Source: Paracoccaceae bacterium
GTDB taxonomy: Bacteria; Pseudomonadota; Alphaproteobacteria; Rhodobacterales; Rhodobacteraceae
DNA length: 64,000 nt
NCBI GenBank assembly: GCA_024742705.1
Contig: JANSXZ010000015.1
Coordinates: 22,381 to 86,380, forward strand
Direction of reading: 5' to 3'
Shown: one piece after another, positions 40,018 through 47,945 of the stretch
How positions within the stretch are numbered: the stretch's first letter is position 1
Layout of the letters: each line of letters begins with the position of its first letter
The notes under the pieces: generated by a model
What the model saw: only the letters and a program-made list of their open reading frames with translations
What the model was told of the DNA's origin: nothing
Databases searched by the model: none
Program-made: the position numbers and the translations under genes

Positions 40018-41046
40018 ATGTCTGCCAAACCGAAAACAACCTCGCTTGCGCTGGCCGTGCTGGCCATGGCCACGGCCACCGGGGCCCTCGCGCAGGGCGA
40101 GTTGAACCTCTATTCGTCGCGCCACTACGATACCGACGAAAGGCTCTACTCGGATTTCGAGGACGCGACCGGAATCGTAATCAACCGCATTGAAGGCAAT
40201 GCCGACGAGTTGATCGCGCGGATGCAGGCCGAAGGCCGCAATTCGCCCGCCGATGTGCTGCTGACAGTGGATACCTCGCGCCTGGCGCGGGCCAAGGCCG
40301 CCGGTGTGTTGCAACCGATCCAGAGTGAAACCCTGGAAGCGCGCGTGCCGGCCTACCTTCAGGACGACGACAACCAGTGGTTCGCCTTTTCGCAGCGCGC
40401 GCGCATCGTCTTTTATGACAAGACCGATGTGACCGATCCACCGCGCAGCTATCTTGACCTGGCCGATCCGGCCTATCGCGGCATGATCTGTCACCGGTCG
40501 TCATCGAACGCCTATTCGCAGACGCTTCTGGCAGCGGTGATCGAAAACCACGGCGCCGAAGCCGCCCGCGACTGGGCGCAGGGCGTGGCCGACAACTTTG
40601 CGCGCGCACCTCAGGGCGGCGATACCGACCAGCTGCGCGGACTGGTTTCCGGCGAATGCGAGATTTCGATCTCGAACACCTATTACTTCTCGCGTGCCCT
40701 GCGCACCGAGGTGGACGGGTTGTCAAAGGATGCCATGGCCAACATCGGCTGGGTTTTCCCGTCGCAGGATGCCGAGGGCGCGCATATGAACCTGTCTGGT
40801 GGGGGTGTCGCCGCGCATGCGCCCAACCGCGCGAACGCGATCGCCTTCCTTGAATACCTGTCCGGTGATCAGGCCCAACAGTATTTCAGCGCGGGCAACG
40901 ATGAATACCCTGCGGTGCCGGGTGTCGCGCTCAGCCCGTCGGTGGCGGCTTTGGGGATCTTCAAGCCCGACGATGTGGATCTGTCCGCGGTCGCACGCAA
41001 CGTGCCCGAAGCCCAGCGGATCTTCAACCAGGTCGGGTGGAAGTGA
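40018..41046 (+). CDS. Iron(III) ABC transporter substrate-binding protein (FutA/IdiA-like)
   Basis: This 342-residue periplasmic protein has a signal peptide (LALAVLAMATATGALAQG) and family landmarks GELNLYSSRHYDTDERLYSDFEDATGI, WFAFSQRARIVFYDK, and ISNTYYFSRALRT with the Tyr pair used to bind ferric iron. The C-terminal GDQAQQYFSAGNDEYPAVPGV is typical. I start at 40018, where AGGAGACTAGG precedes ATG. No permease or ATPase gene is adjacent; the gene is flanked by direct repeats upstream and its own strong terminator. Confidence 0.92.
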   Translation: MSAKPKTTSLALAVLAMATATGALAQGELNLYSSRHYDTDERLYSDFEDATGIVINRIEGNADELIARMQAEGRNSPADVLLTVDTSRLARAKAAGVLQPIQSETLEARVPAYLQDDDNQWFAFSQRARIVFYDKTDVTDPPRSYLDLADPAYRGMICHRSSSNAYSQTLLAAVIENHGAEAARDWAQGVADNFARAPQGGDTDQLRGLVSGECEISISNTYYFSRALRTEVDGLSKDAMANIGWVFPSQDAEGAHMNLSGGGVAAHAPNRANAIAFLEYLSGDQAQQYFSAGNDEYPAVPGVALSPSVAALGIFKPDDVDLSAVARNVPEAQRIFNQVGWK

Positions 41047-41067
41047 CATCGCCCCTGCGAAGGGTTC

Positions 41068-41094
41068 AAGGCGCGGCTTTGGCCGCGCCTTTTT
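41068..41094 (+). terminator. Rho-independent terminator of the iron-binding protein gene
   Basis: A perfect 9-bp stem (AAGGCGCGG with CCGCGCCTT, 6-nt loop) ends in a run of five T, 22 bp after the stop codon. It makes the gene a monocistronic unit. Confidence 0.92.
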
Positions 41095-41181
41095 CACATC
41101 CGGTGCAGGCCGGCGCCGCCGGTCGGGCCCGGACCGCGCAGGCACCATTGGCCGGGCTAAAGCGGTCCGCGCGCGCCAGTC

Positions 41182-41234
41182 TGCATTAGACATGCATGCT
41201 TATTATAAGTATACAACTGATATAAGAGTGAATC
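41182..41234 (+). promoter_or_regulatory. AT-rich control region of the gentisate operon
   Basis: Within this stretch are TGCA-rich words (TGCATTAGACATGCATGC), the palindrome CTTATTATAAG and GTATACAACTGATATAAG. The last resembles the reverse of a segment before the marR gene (CAGTTGTATAC here, CAGTTATAC there). It looks like the promoter/operator of 41249-42981; which regulator binds is not determined. Confidence 0.45.
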
Positions 41235-41248
41235 GAAGGGAGGTCGAG

Positions 41249-42286
41249 ATGTCCGAACAGTTGGGAACGCTGGAGGAACTGCCGCAGGCGTATCGCGATG
41301 ACATGACGCGCGCCGGCGTGGCGCCGCTGTGGCCGATGATGCGCAACGTTCTGCCGCATGGCGCGCCAAACCCGATCACCCGTCCGGGACACTGGCGTTT
41401 CGACGCGGTGCGCCCCTTGCTCCTGCGTGCCGGAGAGCTGACGCCGGTGGAAAAGGCCGAGCGCCGGGTTCTGGTGCTGTCCGATCCCGGCCGGGGCACG
41501 GGCGCGATGCAGGCCACCGCGTCGATCTACCTGGGGTTGCAACTGCTGTTGCCGGGCGAAAGCGCGCCGGCCCACAAACACACCCCCTCTGCCGCGCGCA
41601 TCGTCGTCGAGGGTTCGGGCGGATACACGGTTGTCGACGGTGAAAAACTGCCCATGCAGGACGGTGATCTGGTTCTGACGCCGGGCGGCGACTGGCACGA
41701 CCACGGACACGATGGCGACGAGCCGGTGATCTGGCTGGACGCGCTCGACCTGCCGTTGTTCGTCTATCTCGAAGGATCTTACGCCATCGAAGGCCCGTTG
41801 CAGACCCGGCGCAACCGGCCCGATGCCGCACATGTCGAATATGCCGCCGCCGGGCTGGTGCCGTCGCGCGGGCCGGCGGCCGCGACACGCCGGTATCCGA
41901 TGATGCGCTTCCCCTGGGCGCGCACCGAAGCGGCGCTGCGCGAGATGGCGCGTTTCGCCGACGGGTCGGTGGCGGAACTGGATTTCATCAATCCCGAAAC
42001 CGGCACCGATGTCTTGCCGACCATGGGTTTCACGGCGATGATGCTGGCCGAAGGCCAATCCGACCGGCCGCCGCTGCGGTCGTCATCGGCGGCCTTTCAT
42101 GTGGTGCGCGGGCGGGGAACCACGGTGATCAACGGTGAAACCGTCGCCTGGGGCCCCAAGGACACCTTCACCGCGCCGGTCTTTGCCGACCTGACGCACA
42201 CCGCGACCGAGGAATCCTTCCTGGTCCGGATCCATGATCGCCCCTTGCAGGACAAGCTGGGCTACTACGAGGAACGCAGCCGATGA
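41249..42286 (+). CDS. Gentisate 1,2-dioxygenase (bicupin)
   Basis: This ring-cleaving dioxygenase converts gentisate (2,5-dihydroxybenzoate) to maleylpyruvate with Fe(II). The 345-residue protein has two cupin domains. The first has LLPGESAPAHKHTPSAARIVVEG, the His-containing metal motif, and WHDHGHDGDEPVIWLDALD. The second has SSSAAFHVVRGRGTTVING. The start ATG has GGGAGG 5 bp upstream. It overlaps the following FAH-family gene by ATGA. 1-hydroxy-2-naphthoate or related bicupin substrates cannot be excluded. Confidence 0.87.
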   Translation: MSEQLGTLEELPQAYRDDMTRAGVAPLWPMMRNVLPHGAPNPITRPGHWRFDAVRPLLLRAGELTPVEKAERRVLVLSDPGRGTGAMQATASIYLGLQLLLPGESAPAHKHTPSAARIVVEGSGGYTVVDGEKLPMQDGDLVLTPGGDWHDHGHDGDEPVIWLDALDLPLFVYLEGSYAIEGPLQTRRNRPDAAHVEYAAAGLVPSRGPAAATRRYPMMRFPWARTEAALREMARFADGSVAELDFINPETGTDVLPTMGFTAMMLAEGQSDRPPLRSSSAAFHVVRGRGTTVINGETVAWGPKDTFTAPVFADLTHTATEESFLVRIHDRPLQDKLGYYEERSR

Positions 42287-42981
42287 CCGCTCTGCTTTTT
42301 GATCTTCCGCCCGTTGTCACCATACCCGTGGTGGGCGAAGCCGCGCATTACCCGGTGGGGCGAATCTTTTGCGTCGGGCGGAACTATGCCGCCCATGCTG
42401 CCGAAATGGGGTTCGAGGTGGACCGCGAGGCGCCGTTCTACTTTACTAAATCAGCCGCCAGCGCGGTGCTGACAGGCGCGACGGTGGCCTACCCGCCCGG
42501 CACGGAAAACTATCACCACGAAATGGAACTGGTGATCGCGATCGGCGCCCCGGTGTTTCGCGCCGATGCTGCCGAAGCGCGGGCGGCGATTTATGCGATG
42601 GGCTGCGGTCTGGACATGACGCGCCGGGATCTTCAGATCGCGTCACGCAGCAAGCAAAGGCCCTGGGATCTGGGCAAGGATGTCGAGGACAGCGCCGTTT
42701 TCGCACCGCTGACTCCGGCGGCGCAGGTGGGGCCGGTCGGACCCCAGCGCATCCACCTGGCGGTGAACGGGGAAATCCGGCAGGATGCGACGCTGGACGA
42801 GTTGATCTGGAAGCTGGATGAAATCATCGTGGATTTGTCGCAGTTCTATCATTTGCGGCCCGGCGATCTTATCATGACGGGCACACCGGCCGGCGTGGGC
42901 CCGGTGGTGGCGGGCGACACGATCACCGGCGGAATTGACGGTCTGGAGGGGATCTCGCTGACCATCGCACCGGCGGAATGA
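42283..42981 (+). CDS. Fumarylacetoacetate hydrolase-family protein, probable fumarylpyruvate hydrolase
   Basis: This 232-residue protein has the FAH fold: GRIFCVGRNYAAHAAEMG, YHHEMELVIAIG with the Glu metal ligands, and IMTGTPAGVGPVVAGD at the C-terminal core. In gentisate pathways it hydrolyses fumarylpyruvate to fumarate and pyruvate. The coupling to the dioxygenase by ATGA supports that. A maleylpyruvate isomerase is not in the window; some family members act on maleylpyruvate directly. Confidence 0.87.
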   Translation: MTALLFDLPPVVTIPVVGEAAHYPVGRIFCVGRNYAAHAAEMGFEVDREAPFYFTKSAASAVLTGATVAYPPGTENYHHEMELVIAIGAPVFRADAAEARAAIYAMGCGLDMTRRDLQIASRSKQRPWDLGKDVEDSAVFAPLTPAAQVGPVGPQRIHLAVNGEIRQDATLDELIWKLDEIIVDLSQFYHLRPGDLIMTGTPAGVGPVVAGDTITGGIDGLEGISLTIAPAE

Positions 42982-43184
42982 TCGCCGGCCGGGCGAATCC
43001 GACATCCTGGCAGGATGCAGTATTTCGCATATATCGCCATGCCACCGGCCCGGAAACGGCGCGTGGCCTGGCGGTTCATGACCGGACGCGGCGCGCATCC
43101 GGGCCGTCTGTGCGCCATATGGGCGTAGATGGTTTCGCAAAAGCGCAAGCCCGCGCAACGCGTCAAAAAACTGTGGCTTGCTTG

Positions 43185-43227
43185 TGCAATATATGCCAAG
43201 TGTAGCATTATAGTGCCAAAAATGGCA
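43185..43227 (+). promoter_or_regulatory. Operator-like TGCA/TGCC cluster before the TRAP transporter
   Basis: TGCA-N5-TGCC (43185-43197), AGCA-N6-TGCC (43204-43217) and TGCCA-N4-TGGCA (43214-43227) are packed in 43 bp just before the first dctP. The same word pattern precedes the box genes, so a shared regulator is likely. The rest of the 260-bp gap 42982-43241 has no recognised gene. Confidence 0.5.
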
Positions 43228-43241
43228 ATTGGGGGGAGACC

Positions 43242-44276
43242 ATGAAACATATACGATTGAAGCAGGCCCTGGCAGCCGCGGTTGCTTCGGCGGCCATGAC
43301 GGCATCGGCCTGGGCGCAGGACGTCACGCTGAGCCTGCATCAATTCCTGCCGGCGCAGGCCAATGTGCCCAAGCTGGTTCTGGATGTCTGGGCCGACAAC
43401 GTCGAGGCGGCCTCCGACGGGCGCATCCGCATCCAGAGGTTCCCGTCGATGCAGCTGGGCGGGCGTCCGCCCGAACTGATCGACCAGGCCATCGATGGCG
43501 TGGCCGATATCGTCTGGGCGGTGAACGGATTTACGCCCGGTCGCTTCCCGCGCACCGAGGTGTTTGAACTTCCGTTCATGGTCTCCGATGCGCGCGCGGC
43601 TTCGTCGGCCTATTGGCAGATGTACGAAAAACACATGGCCGATGCGGACTTCCGCGATGTCAAGGTTCTGGGCACCTGGGTGCACGGTCCGGGCATGATC
43701 CATTCGAAACAGCCGGTTACGCAGCCCTCGGATTTGCAGGGAATGAAGATCAGGGGCGGTTCGCGGATGGTCAACCAGTTGCTGGAAATCGTCGGTGCCA
43801 CGCCGGTCGGGCTTCCGGTGACGGCGATCCCCGAGGCGCTTTCCAAGGGCGTCATCGACGGCACGACGATCCCGTGGGAAGTGACAACGGCGCTGAAAGT
43901 GCCCGAACTGGTGGGCAACCACACCGAATTCGAAGGCACGGCGATCTATAATCTCACCTTCGTTCTGGCGATGAACAAGGATCGCTACAACAGCCTGCCC
44001 GACGATCTCAAGCAGGTGATCGATGACAATTCGGGGCTGGCGTTTTCCGTCTTTGCCGGCGGCACGCAGGCCGATGCCGACGGCCCCGCGCGTGCCTTGG
44101 CGGTTGCCAACGGCAACAACATCGTCACCATAAGCGCGGCGGAAGCAATGGAGTGGGAAACGCTGGCGAAGCCGGTCTATGACAACTGGATCGCCGATCT
44201 CGAATCCAAGGGGATCGACGCGCGGGCGCTGATCGACGAGGCGCGGGCGCTGATGGCGGCCTACGCCGGCAACTGA
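43242..44276 (+). CDS. TRAP transporter solute-binding protein DctP (copy 1)
   Basis: This 344-residue periplasmic binding protein has a signal peptide (QALAAAVASAAMTASAWA). The DctP fold shows LHQFLPAQANVPKLVLDVWADN, PPELIDQAIDGVADIVW, GMKIRGGSRMVNQLLEIVGATPVGLPVTAIPEALSKGVIDG, the segment with the substrate-binding Arg. It lies 34 bp before a second, very similar binding protein and belongs to the same operon as DctQ and DctM. The ligand is probably an aromatic acid by context only. Confidence 0.92.
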   Translation: MKHIRLKQALAAAVASAAMTASAWAQDVTLSLHQFLPAQANVPKLVLDVWADNVEAASDGRIRIQRFPSMQLGGRPPELIDQAIDGVADIVWAVNGFTPGRFPRTEVFELPFMVSDARAASSAYWQMYEKHMADADFRDVKVLGTWVHGPGMIHSKQPVTQPSDLQGMKIRGGSRMVNQLLEIVGATPVGLPVTAIPEALSKGVIDGTTIPWEVTTALKVPELVGNHTEFEGTAIYNLTFVLAMNKDRYNSLPDDLKQVIDDNSGLAFSVFAGGTQADADGPARALAVANGNNIVTISAAEAMEWETLAKPVYDNWIADLESKGIDARALIDEARALMAAYAGN

Positions 44277-44310
44277 TGCATCCGACACAACAACAAGGGA
44301 GAAGACCAAC

Positions 44311-45348
44311 ATGACAAAACGCAGAACGCTCATGGGCATGATCGGCGGCGCCGCTCTGGCTCTGGGGATGACCGGAACCGCCGCGATCGCTCAGGAGGTG
44401 ACGCTGAAGATGCACCACTTCCTGCCACCGCAGTCGAATGTGCCGAAGCTGGTTCTTGAAACCTGGGCCAACAACGTAAGCGAGGCATCCGACGGCCGGA
44501 TCAAGGTGGATATCTATCCGTCGATGCAGCTGGGCGGGCGTCCGCCCGAACTGATGGACCAGGCGATCGACGGCGTGGCCGATATCGTCTGGACCGTTGT
44601 CGGCTACACGCCCGGCCGTTTCCCGACGACCGAGGTGTTCGAACTGCCGTTCATGATGACGAACGCCCGCGCAGCAACCCGCGCCTATTGGGAAATGTTC
44701 GAAAAGCACATGAAGGACACCGAATTCCGCGATGTGCATATCCTGGCCACATGGGTGCACGGCCCCGGCCTGCTGCACACCGCCGAACCGGTGCGCACGC
44801 CTGACGATCTGCAGGGCATGAAGATCCGCGGCGGGTCGCGGTCGATCAATTCGCTGCTGACCGAACTGGGCGCAACGCCCGTCGGGATGCCGGTGCCCGC
44901 CGTGCCCGAAGGCCTGAGCAAGGGCGTGATCGATGGCACGACCATCCCCTGGGAAGTGACCGCCGCGCTGAAGGTGCCTGAACTGGTCGGCAATCACACC
45001 GAATTCACCGGCAACGCGCTTTACACGCTGACCTTCGTCCTGGCGATGAACAAGGACCGCTATGCCAGCCTGCCGGATGATCTGAAAAAGGTGATCGACG
45101 ACAACTCGGGCCTGGAATTCTCGGTCTTCACCGGTGGCACGCAGGCCGATGCCGATGGGCCTGCGCGCGCTGCGGCCGTGGCCAACGGCAACACGATCAT
45201 CACCCTCGATGCCGCCGAAACCGCCGTGTGGCGCGAAGCCTCGCAGCCGATCTACGAGCAGTGGATCGCCGATATGGACGGGCGCGGCCTGGACGGCCAG
45301 GCGCTGGTCGACGAGGCGCGCATGCTGATCGACAAATACACCGAGTGA
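44311..45348 (+). CDS. TRAP transporter solute-binding protein DctP (copy 2)
   Basis: This 345-residue near-duplicate of the upstream gene shares long identical stretches (PSMQLGGRPPEL, DQAIDGVADIVW, TEVFELPFM, GVIDGTTIPWEVT, KVPELVGNHTEF, FVLAMNKDRY). The signal peptide is its own (ALALGMTGTAAIA). The ATG has AAGGGAGAAG upstream. Two binding proteins with one DctQM pair suggest that the ligand range was widened by duplication. Confidence 0.92.
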   Translation: MTKRRTLMGMIGGAALALGMTGTAAIAQEVTLKMHHFLPPQSNVPKLVLETWANNVSEASDGRIKVDIYPSMQLGGRPPELMDQAIDGVADIVWTVVGYTPGRFPTTEVFELPFMMTNARAATRAYWEMFEKHMKDTEFRDVHILATWVHGPGLLHTAEPVRTPDDLQGMKIRGGSRSINSLLTELGATPVGMPVPAVPEGLSKGVIDGTTIPWEVTAALKVPELVGNHTEFTGNALYTLTFVLAMNKDRYASLPDDLKKVIDDNSGLEFSVFTGGTQADADGPARAAAVANGNTIITLDAAETAVWREASQPIYEQWIADMDGRGLDGQALVDEARMLIDKYTE

Positions 45349-45427
45349 TCTCGGACAAGTGACCGGATGGCCGCGGCGGCATGCCCGTCGCGGCCATCGC
45401 TTTGCGATCTTGCGGAATGAGGGTTCC

Positions 45428-46012
45428 ATGCAAACAATGATGATGAGATTGGCCCGCTTCATGGCCATTCTGGGCGGCATCGTGCTGAGCGCGCTGATCC
45501 TTCTGACCTGCGTTTCCATTCTGGGCCGCAGTCTGAACGGCATCCTGCATGGCGACCTGCTTCAAGGCATCATGCCCGGCATCGCCGACTGGCTGATCGC
45601 GGCGGGCGTGGGCCCCGTGAACGGCGACTTCGAACTGGTCGAGGCCGGCGTGGCCTTCGCGATCTTTGCCTTCATCCCGCTGTGCCACCTGACCGGCGGA
45701 CACGCAGCGGTGGATATCTTCGCCAACATGCTGCCGCGGTGGTTCAACCGGGTGCTGACGCCGGTGATCGAGATTGTCTTTGCCGCGGTGCTGATCCTGA
45801 TCGCCTGGCGACTTTTCGACGGGATGACATCCAAGATGCGATACGGCGAAACGACCTTTCTGATCCAGTTCCCGATCTGGTGGGCCTATGCGGCCAGCCT
45901 GTTCGGCGCCGTCATCAGCGCGATCGTCGGTGTCTATGTCGCCGCTATGCGCATTCTCGAGGCGGTCAGCGGGCGCGAGATGCTGCGCGTACAGGGCGAG
46001 GGCGGACAATGA
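45428..46012 (+). CDS. TRAP transporter small permease DctQ
   Basis: This 194-residue membrane protein has four hydrophobic helices (MAILGGIVLSALILLTCVSILGR, FELVEAGVAFAIFAFIPLCHL, VLTPVIEIVFAAVLILIAWRLF, AYAASLFGAVISAIVGVYVAAM). The Gly-Gly-His-x-x-V-D motif (LTGGHAAVDIF) is typical of DctQ. It overlaps dctM by ATGA, so the two form the membrane complex. The start at 45428 is chosen for the hydrophobic N-terminus. Confidence 0.9.
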   Translation: MQTMMMRLARFMAILGGIVLSALILLTCVSILGRSLNGILHGDLLQGIMPGIADWLIAAGVGPVNGDFELVEAGVAFAIFAFIPLCHLTGGHAAVDIFANMLPRWFNRVLTPVIEIVFAAVLILIAWRLFDGMTSKMRYGETTFLIQFPIWWAYAASLFGAVISAIVGVYVAAMRILEAVSGREMLRVQGEGGQ

Positions 46013-47325
46013 CATCGCTTGAAATCGGAATGCTGTCATTCCCCATCCTGATGACGCTGATCTTTCTGCGGGTGCCCATCGGGCTTTCGATGTTCCTGGT
46101 GGGCATGGTCGGGCTGATCTGGGTCACCGGCGGAACCAACATGATCTATTCCCGGCTGAAGAACGAAACCTTCACCACGTTTTCCAGCTATTCCTTGTCG
46201 ATCGTGCCGATGTTCCTGCTGATGGGCCATTTCGCCACGCTGGGCGGGATGTCGACGGCGCTTTTCAAGGCGGCCGAAGGGTTTCTGGGCCATCGCAAGG
46301 GTGGTGTCGCCATGGCGGCCATCGGCGCCTGCGCCGGCTTTGGCGCGATCTGCGGATCGTCGCTGGCGACGGCGGCAACGATGGGCCGCGTGGCGCTGCC
46401 CGAACTGAAGCAATACGGCTACGCCGGTGGGTTTTCGACAGCGACACTGGCCGCCGGCGGAACGCTGGGCATCCTGATTCCGCCCTCTGTCGTTCTGGTC
46501 ATCTATGCGATCCTGACCGAACAGAACATCGCCAAGCTGTTTCTGGCGGCCTTCATTCCGGGAATTATGGCAGCGATCGGATATGTCATCGCGATTTCGA
46601 TCTATGTCCGGCTGAATCCCGGAAGCGCCGGAACCCGCCCGCCCCAGCCCATGTCCGAACGGTTCGCCGGGCTCTGGAAGGTCTGGCCGGTTCTCGTGGT
46701 CTTCGCGCTGGTGGTCGGCGGGATCTATGCCGGGTGGTTCACCCCGACCGAAGGCGCCGCCGTTGGTGCGCTGGGCACCGGGCTGATCGCCTTTCTGAAC
46801 GGCGGGCTGACCTGGAGCACCTTGATCGAGAGCTTTACCGTAACCGCGAAATCCACCGCGATGATCTTTTTCATCGTGTTGGGGGCCGGGATCTACAACG
46901 GTTTCCTGGCGTTGACTCAGGTGCCGCAGGAGCTGTCGAACTTCGTCGTCAGCCAGGGTTTCAGCCCCTGGGTGGTGCTGTCGCTGGTGCTGGCGTTCTA
47001 TCTGATCTTCGGGTGCCTGATGGACAGCCTTTCGATGATCCTGTTGACCATACCGATCTTCTTTCCGGTGATCAGCGCGCTCGATTTCGGGATGTCGCCC
47101 GAGCACGTTGCGATCTGGTTCGGGATTCTGGTTCTGATCGTTGTCGAGGTCGGGTTGATCACGCCGCCGGTGGGGATGAATTTGTTTATCATCAATGCGA
47201 TGGACCGCAAGACGCCGATCATCGAAACCTACAAGGCGGTGATGTTCTTCGTGGGGTCCGACCTGATCCGGGTGGTGATCCTGGTGATGTTCCCGGCGAT
47301 TACGCTGTTTCTTCTGCCGAATTGA
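46009..47325 (+). CDS. TRAP transporter large permease DctM
   Basis: This 438-residue sodium-driven membrane component has about twelve hydrophobic segments. The family landmarks IGACAGFGAICGSSLATAATMGRVALPELKQYGYAGGFSTATLAAGGTLGILIPPS and MNLFIINAMDRKTPI are present. It uses the solute delivered by DctP with DctQ. The ATG overlaps the dctQ stop. A repeat element and hairpin end the operon. Confidence 0.93.
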   Translation: MTSLEIGMLSFPILMTLIFLRVPIGLSMFLVGMVGLIWVTGGTNMIYSRLKNETFTTFSSYSLSIVPMFLLMGHFATLGGMSTALFKAAEGFLGHRKGGVAMAAIGACAGFGAICGSSLATAATMGRVALPELKQYGYAGGFSTATLAAGGTLGILIPPSVVLVIYAILTEQNIAKLFLAAFIPGIMAAIGYVIAISIYVRLNPGSAGTRPPQPMSERFAGLWKVWPVLVVFALVVGGIYAGWFTPTEGAAVGALGTGLIAFLNGGLTWSTLIESFTVTAKSTAMIFFIVLGAGIYNGFLALTQVPQELSNFVVSQGFSPWVVLSLVLAFYLIFGCLMDSLSMILLTIPIFFPVISALDFGMSPEHVAIWFGILVLIVVEVGLITPPVGMNLFIINAMDRKTPIIETYKAVMFFVGSDLIRVVILVMFPAITLFLLPN

Positions 47326-47352
47326 CCGAGGCGCCGGGGGCGGCGGCAGGAG

Positions 47353-47385
47353 CCTCCGGCGGGGATATTTTCAGCAAAAGGAAGG
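47353..47385 (+). repeat. Second copy of the Rhodobacterales-type intergenic repeat
   Basis: CCTCCGGCGGGGATATTTT then CAGCAAAAGGAAG, similar to the element before bchZ. It sits after dctM, followed at once by a GAAGGGGG/CCCCCTTC hairpin. Confidence 0.58.
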
Positions 47386-47404
47386 GGGCCGCTGCGCCCC
47401 CTTC
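47381..47404 (+). terminator. Hairpin after dctM
   Basis: GAAGGGGG with CCCCCTTC (8-bp stem, extended by one C-G pair) in the gap before the marR promoter. There is no T-run, so termination strength is uncertain. Confidence 0.55.
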
Positions 47405-47477
47405 TGCATTGTTGCACGGCGCGGTCTTTCAGGTATGGTGTATAACTGTTGAGATAGGTAACGGCAGGGAGTGCGCG

Positions 47478-47945
47478 GTGACGGGAGCAGGGTGCGAACA
47501 GGCGGCGCTGGCGGATGCGGGGCTGCGCGGCTTTGTCGGCTATGGCATGAAGCGCGCGATGCAGGTGGTGCAGGCGGATCTGAATGCGACGCTCGCGCCG
47601 ATGGATCTGCGGATGCTGACCTTTTCGGCCTTGACCGTTGTTGTCGACAATCCCGGCCTGAGCCAGGCGCGGCTGGCCGATGCACTGGCGATCGAGCGCC
47701 CCAACCTTGTTCTGGTGGTGGATGAACTGGAGCAGCGGGCGCTGATCACGCGCGATCCGTCGCCGAAGGACCGGCGCGCCTATGCATTGAAGCCGACGCC
47801 GGCGGGTGTGCGCCTGTGCGGCGCGGCGCGCGCCGTGGTGATGGCGCATGACGACCGGATGGCCGCGGGGCTGAGCCCGGAGGCGCGCGCGGCCCTCATG
47901 GAGGCGTTGCGCAGGATTGAAACCCCAGGGGAGGGGCAGGGATGA
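47478..47945 (+). CDS. MarR-family transcriptional regulator
   Basis: This 155-residue winged-helix regulator has VVDNPGLSQARLADALAIERPNLVLVVDELEQRALITRDPSPKDRRAYALKPTPAGVRL, which spans the HTH recognition helix and the wing with the D-x-R-x-x-x-x-x-L-T-like DRRAYALKPT. MarR proteins are commonly aromatic-acid sensors. A GTG start with AGGGAG 6 bp upstream gives the normal length. The stop overlaps the following ligase gene by ATGA, so regulator and enzyme are translated together. Confidence 0.9.
   Translation: MTGAGCEQAALADAGLRGFVGYGMKRAMQVVQADLNATLAPMDLRMLTFSALTVVVDNPGLSQARLADALAIERPNLVLVVDELEQRALITRDPSPKDRRAYALKPTPAGVRLCGAARAVVMAHDDRMAAGLSPEARAALMEALRRIETPGEGQG

Noticed and set aside
47405..47416. 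TGCA-N4-TGCA before marR as a BoxR operator
   Set aside because: Spacer is 4 rather than 6; kept out of the operator set.
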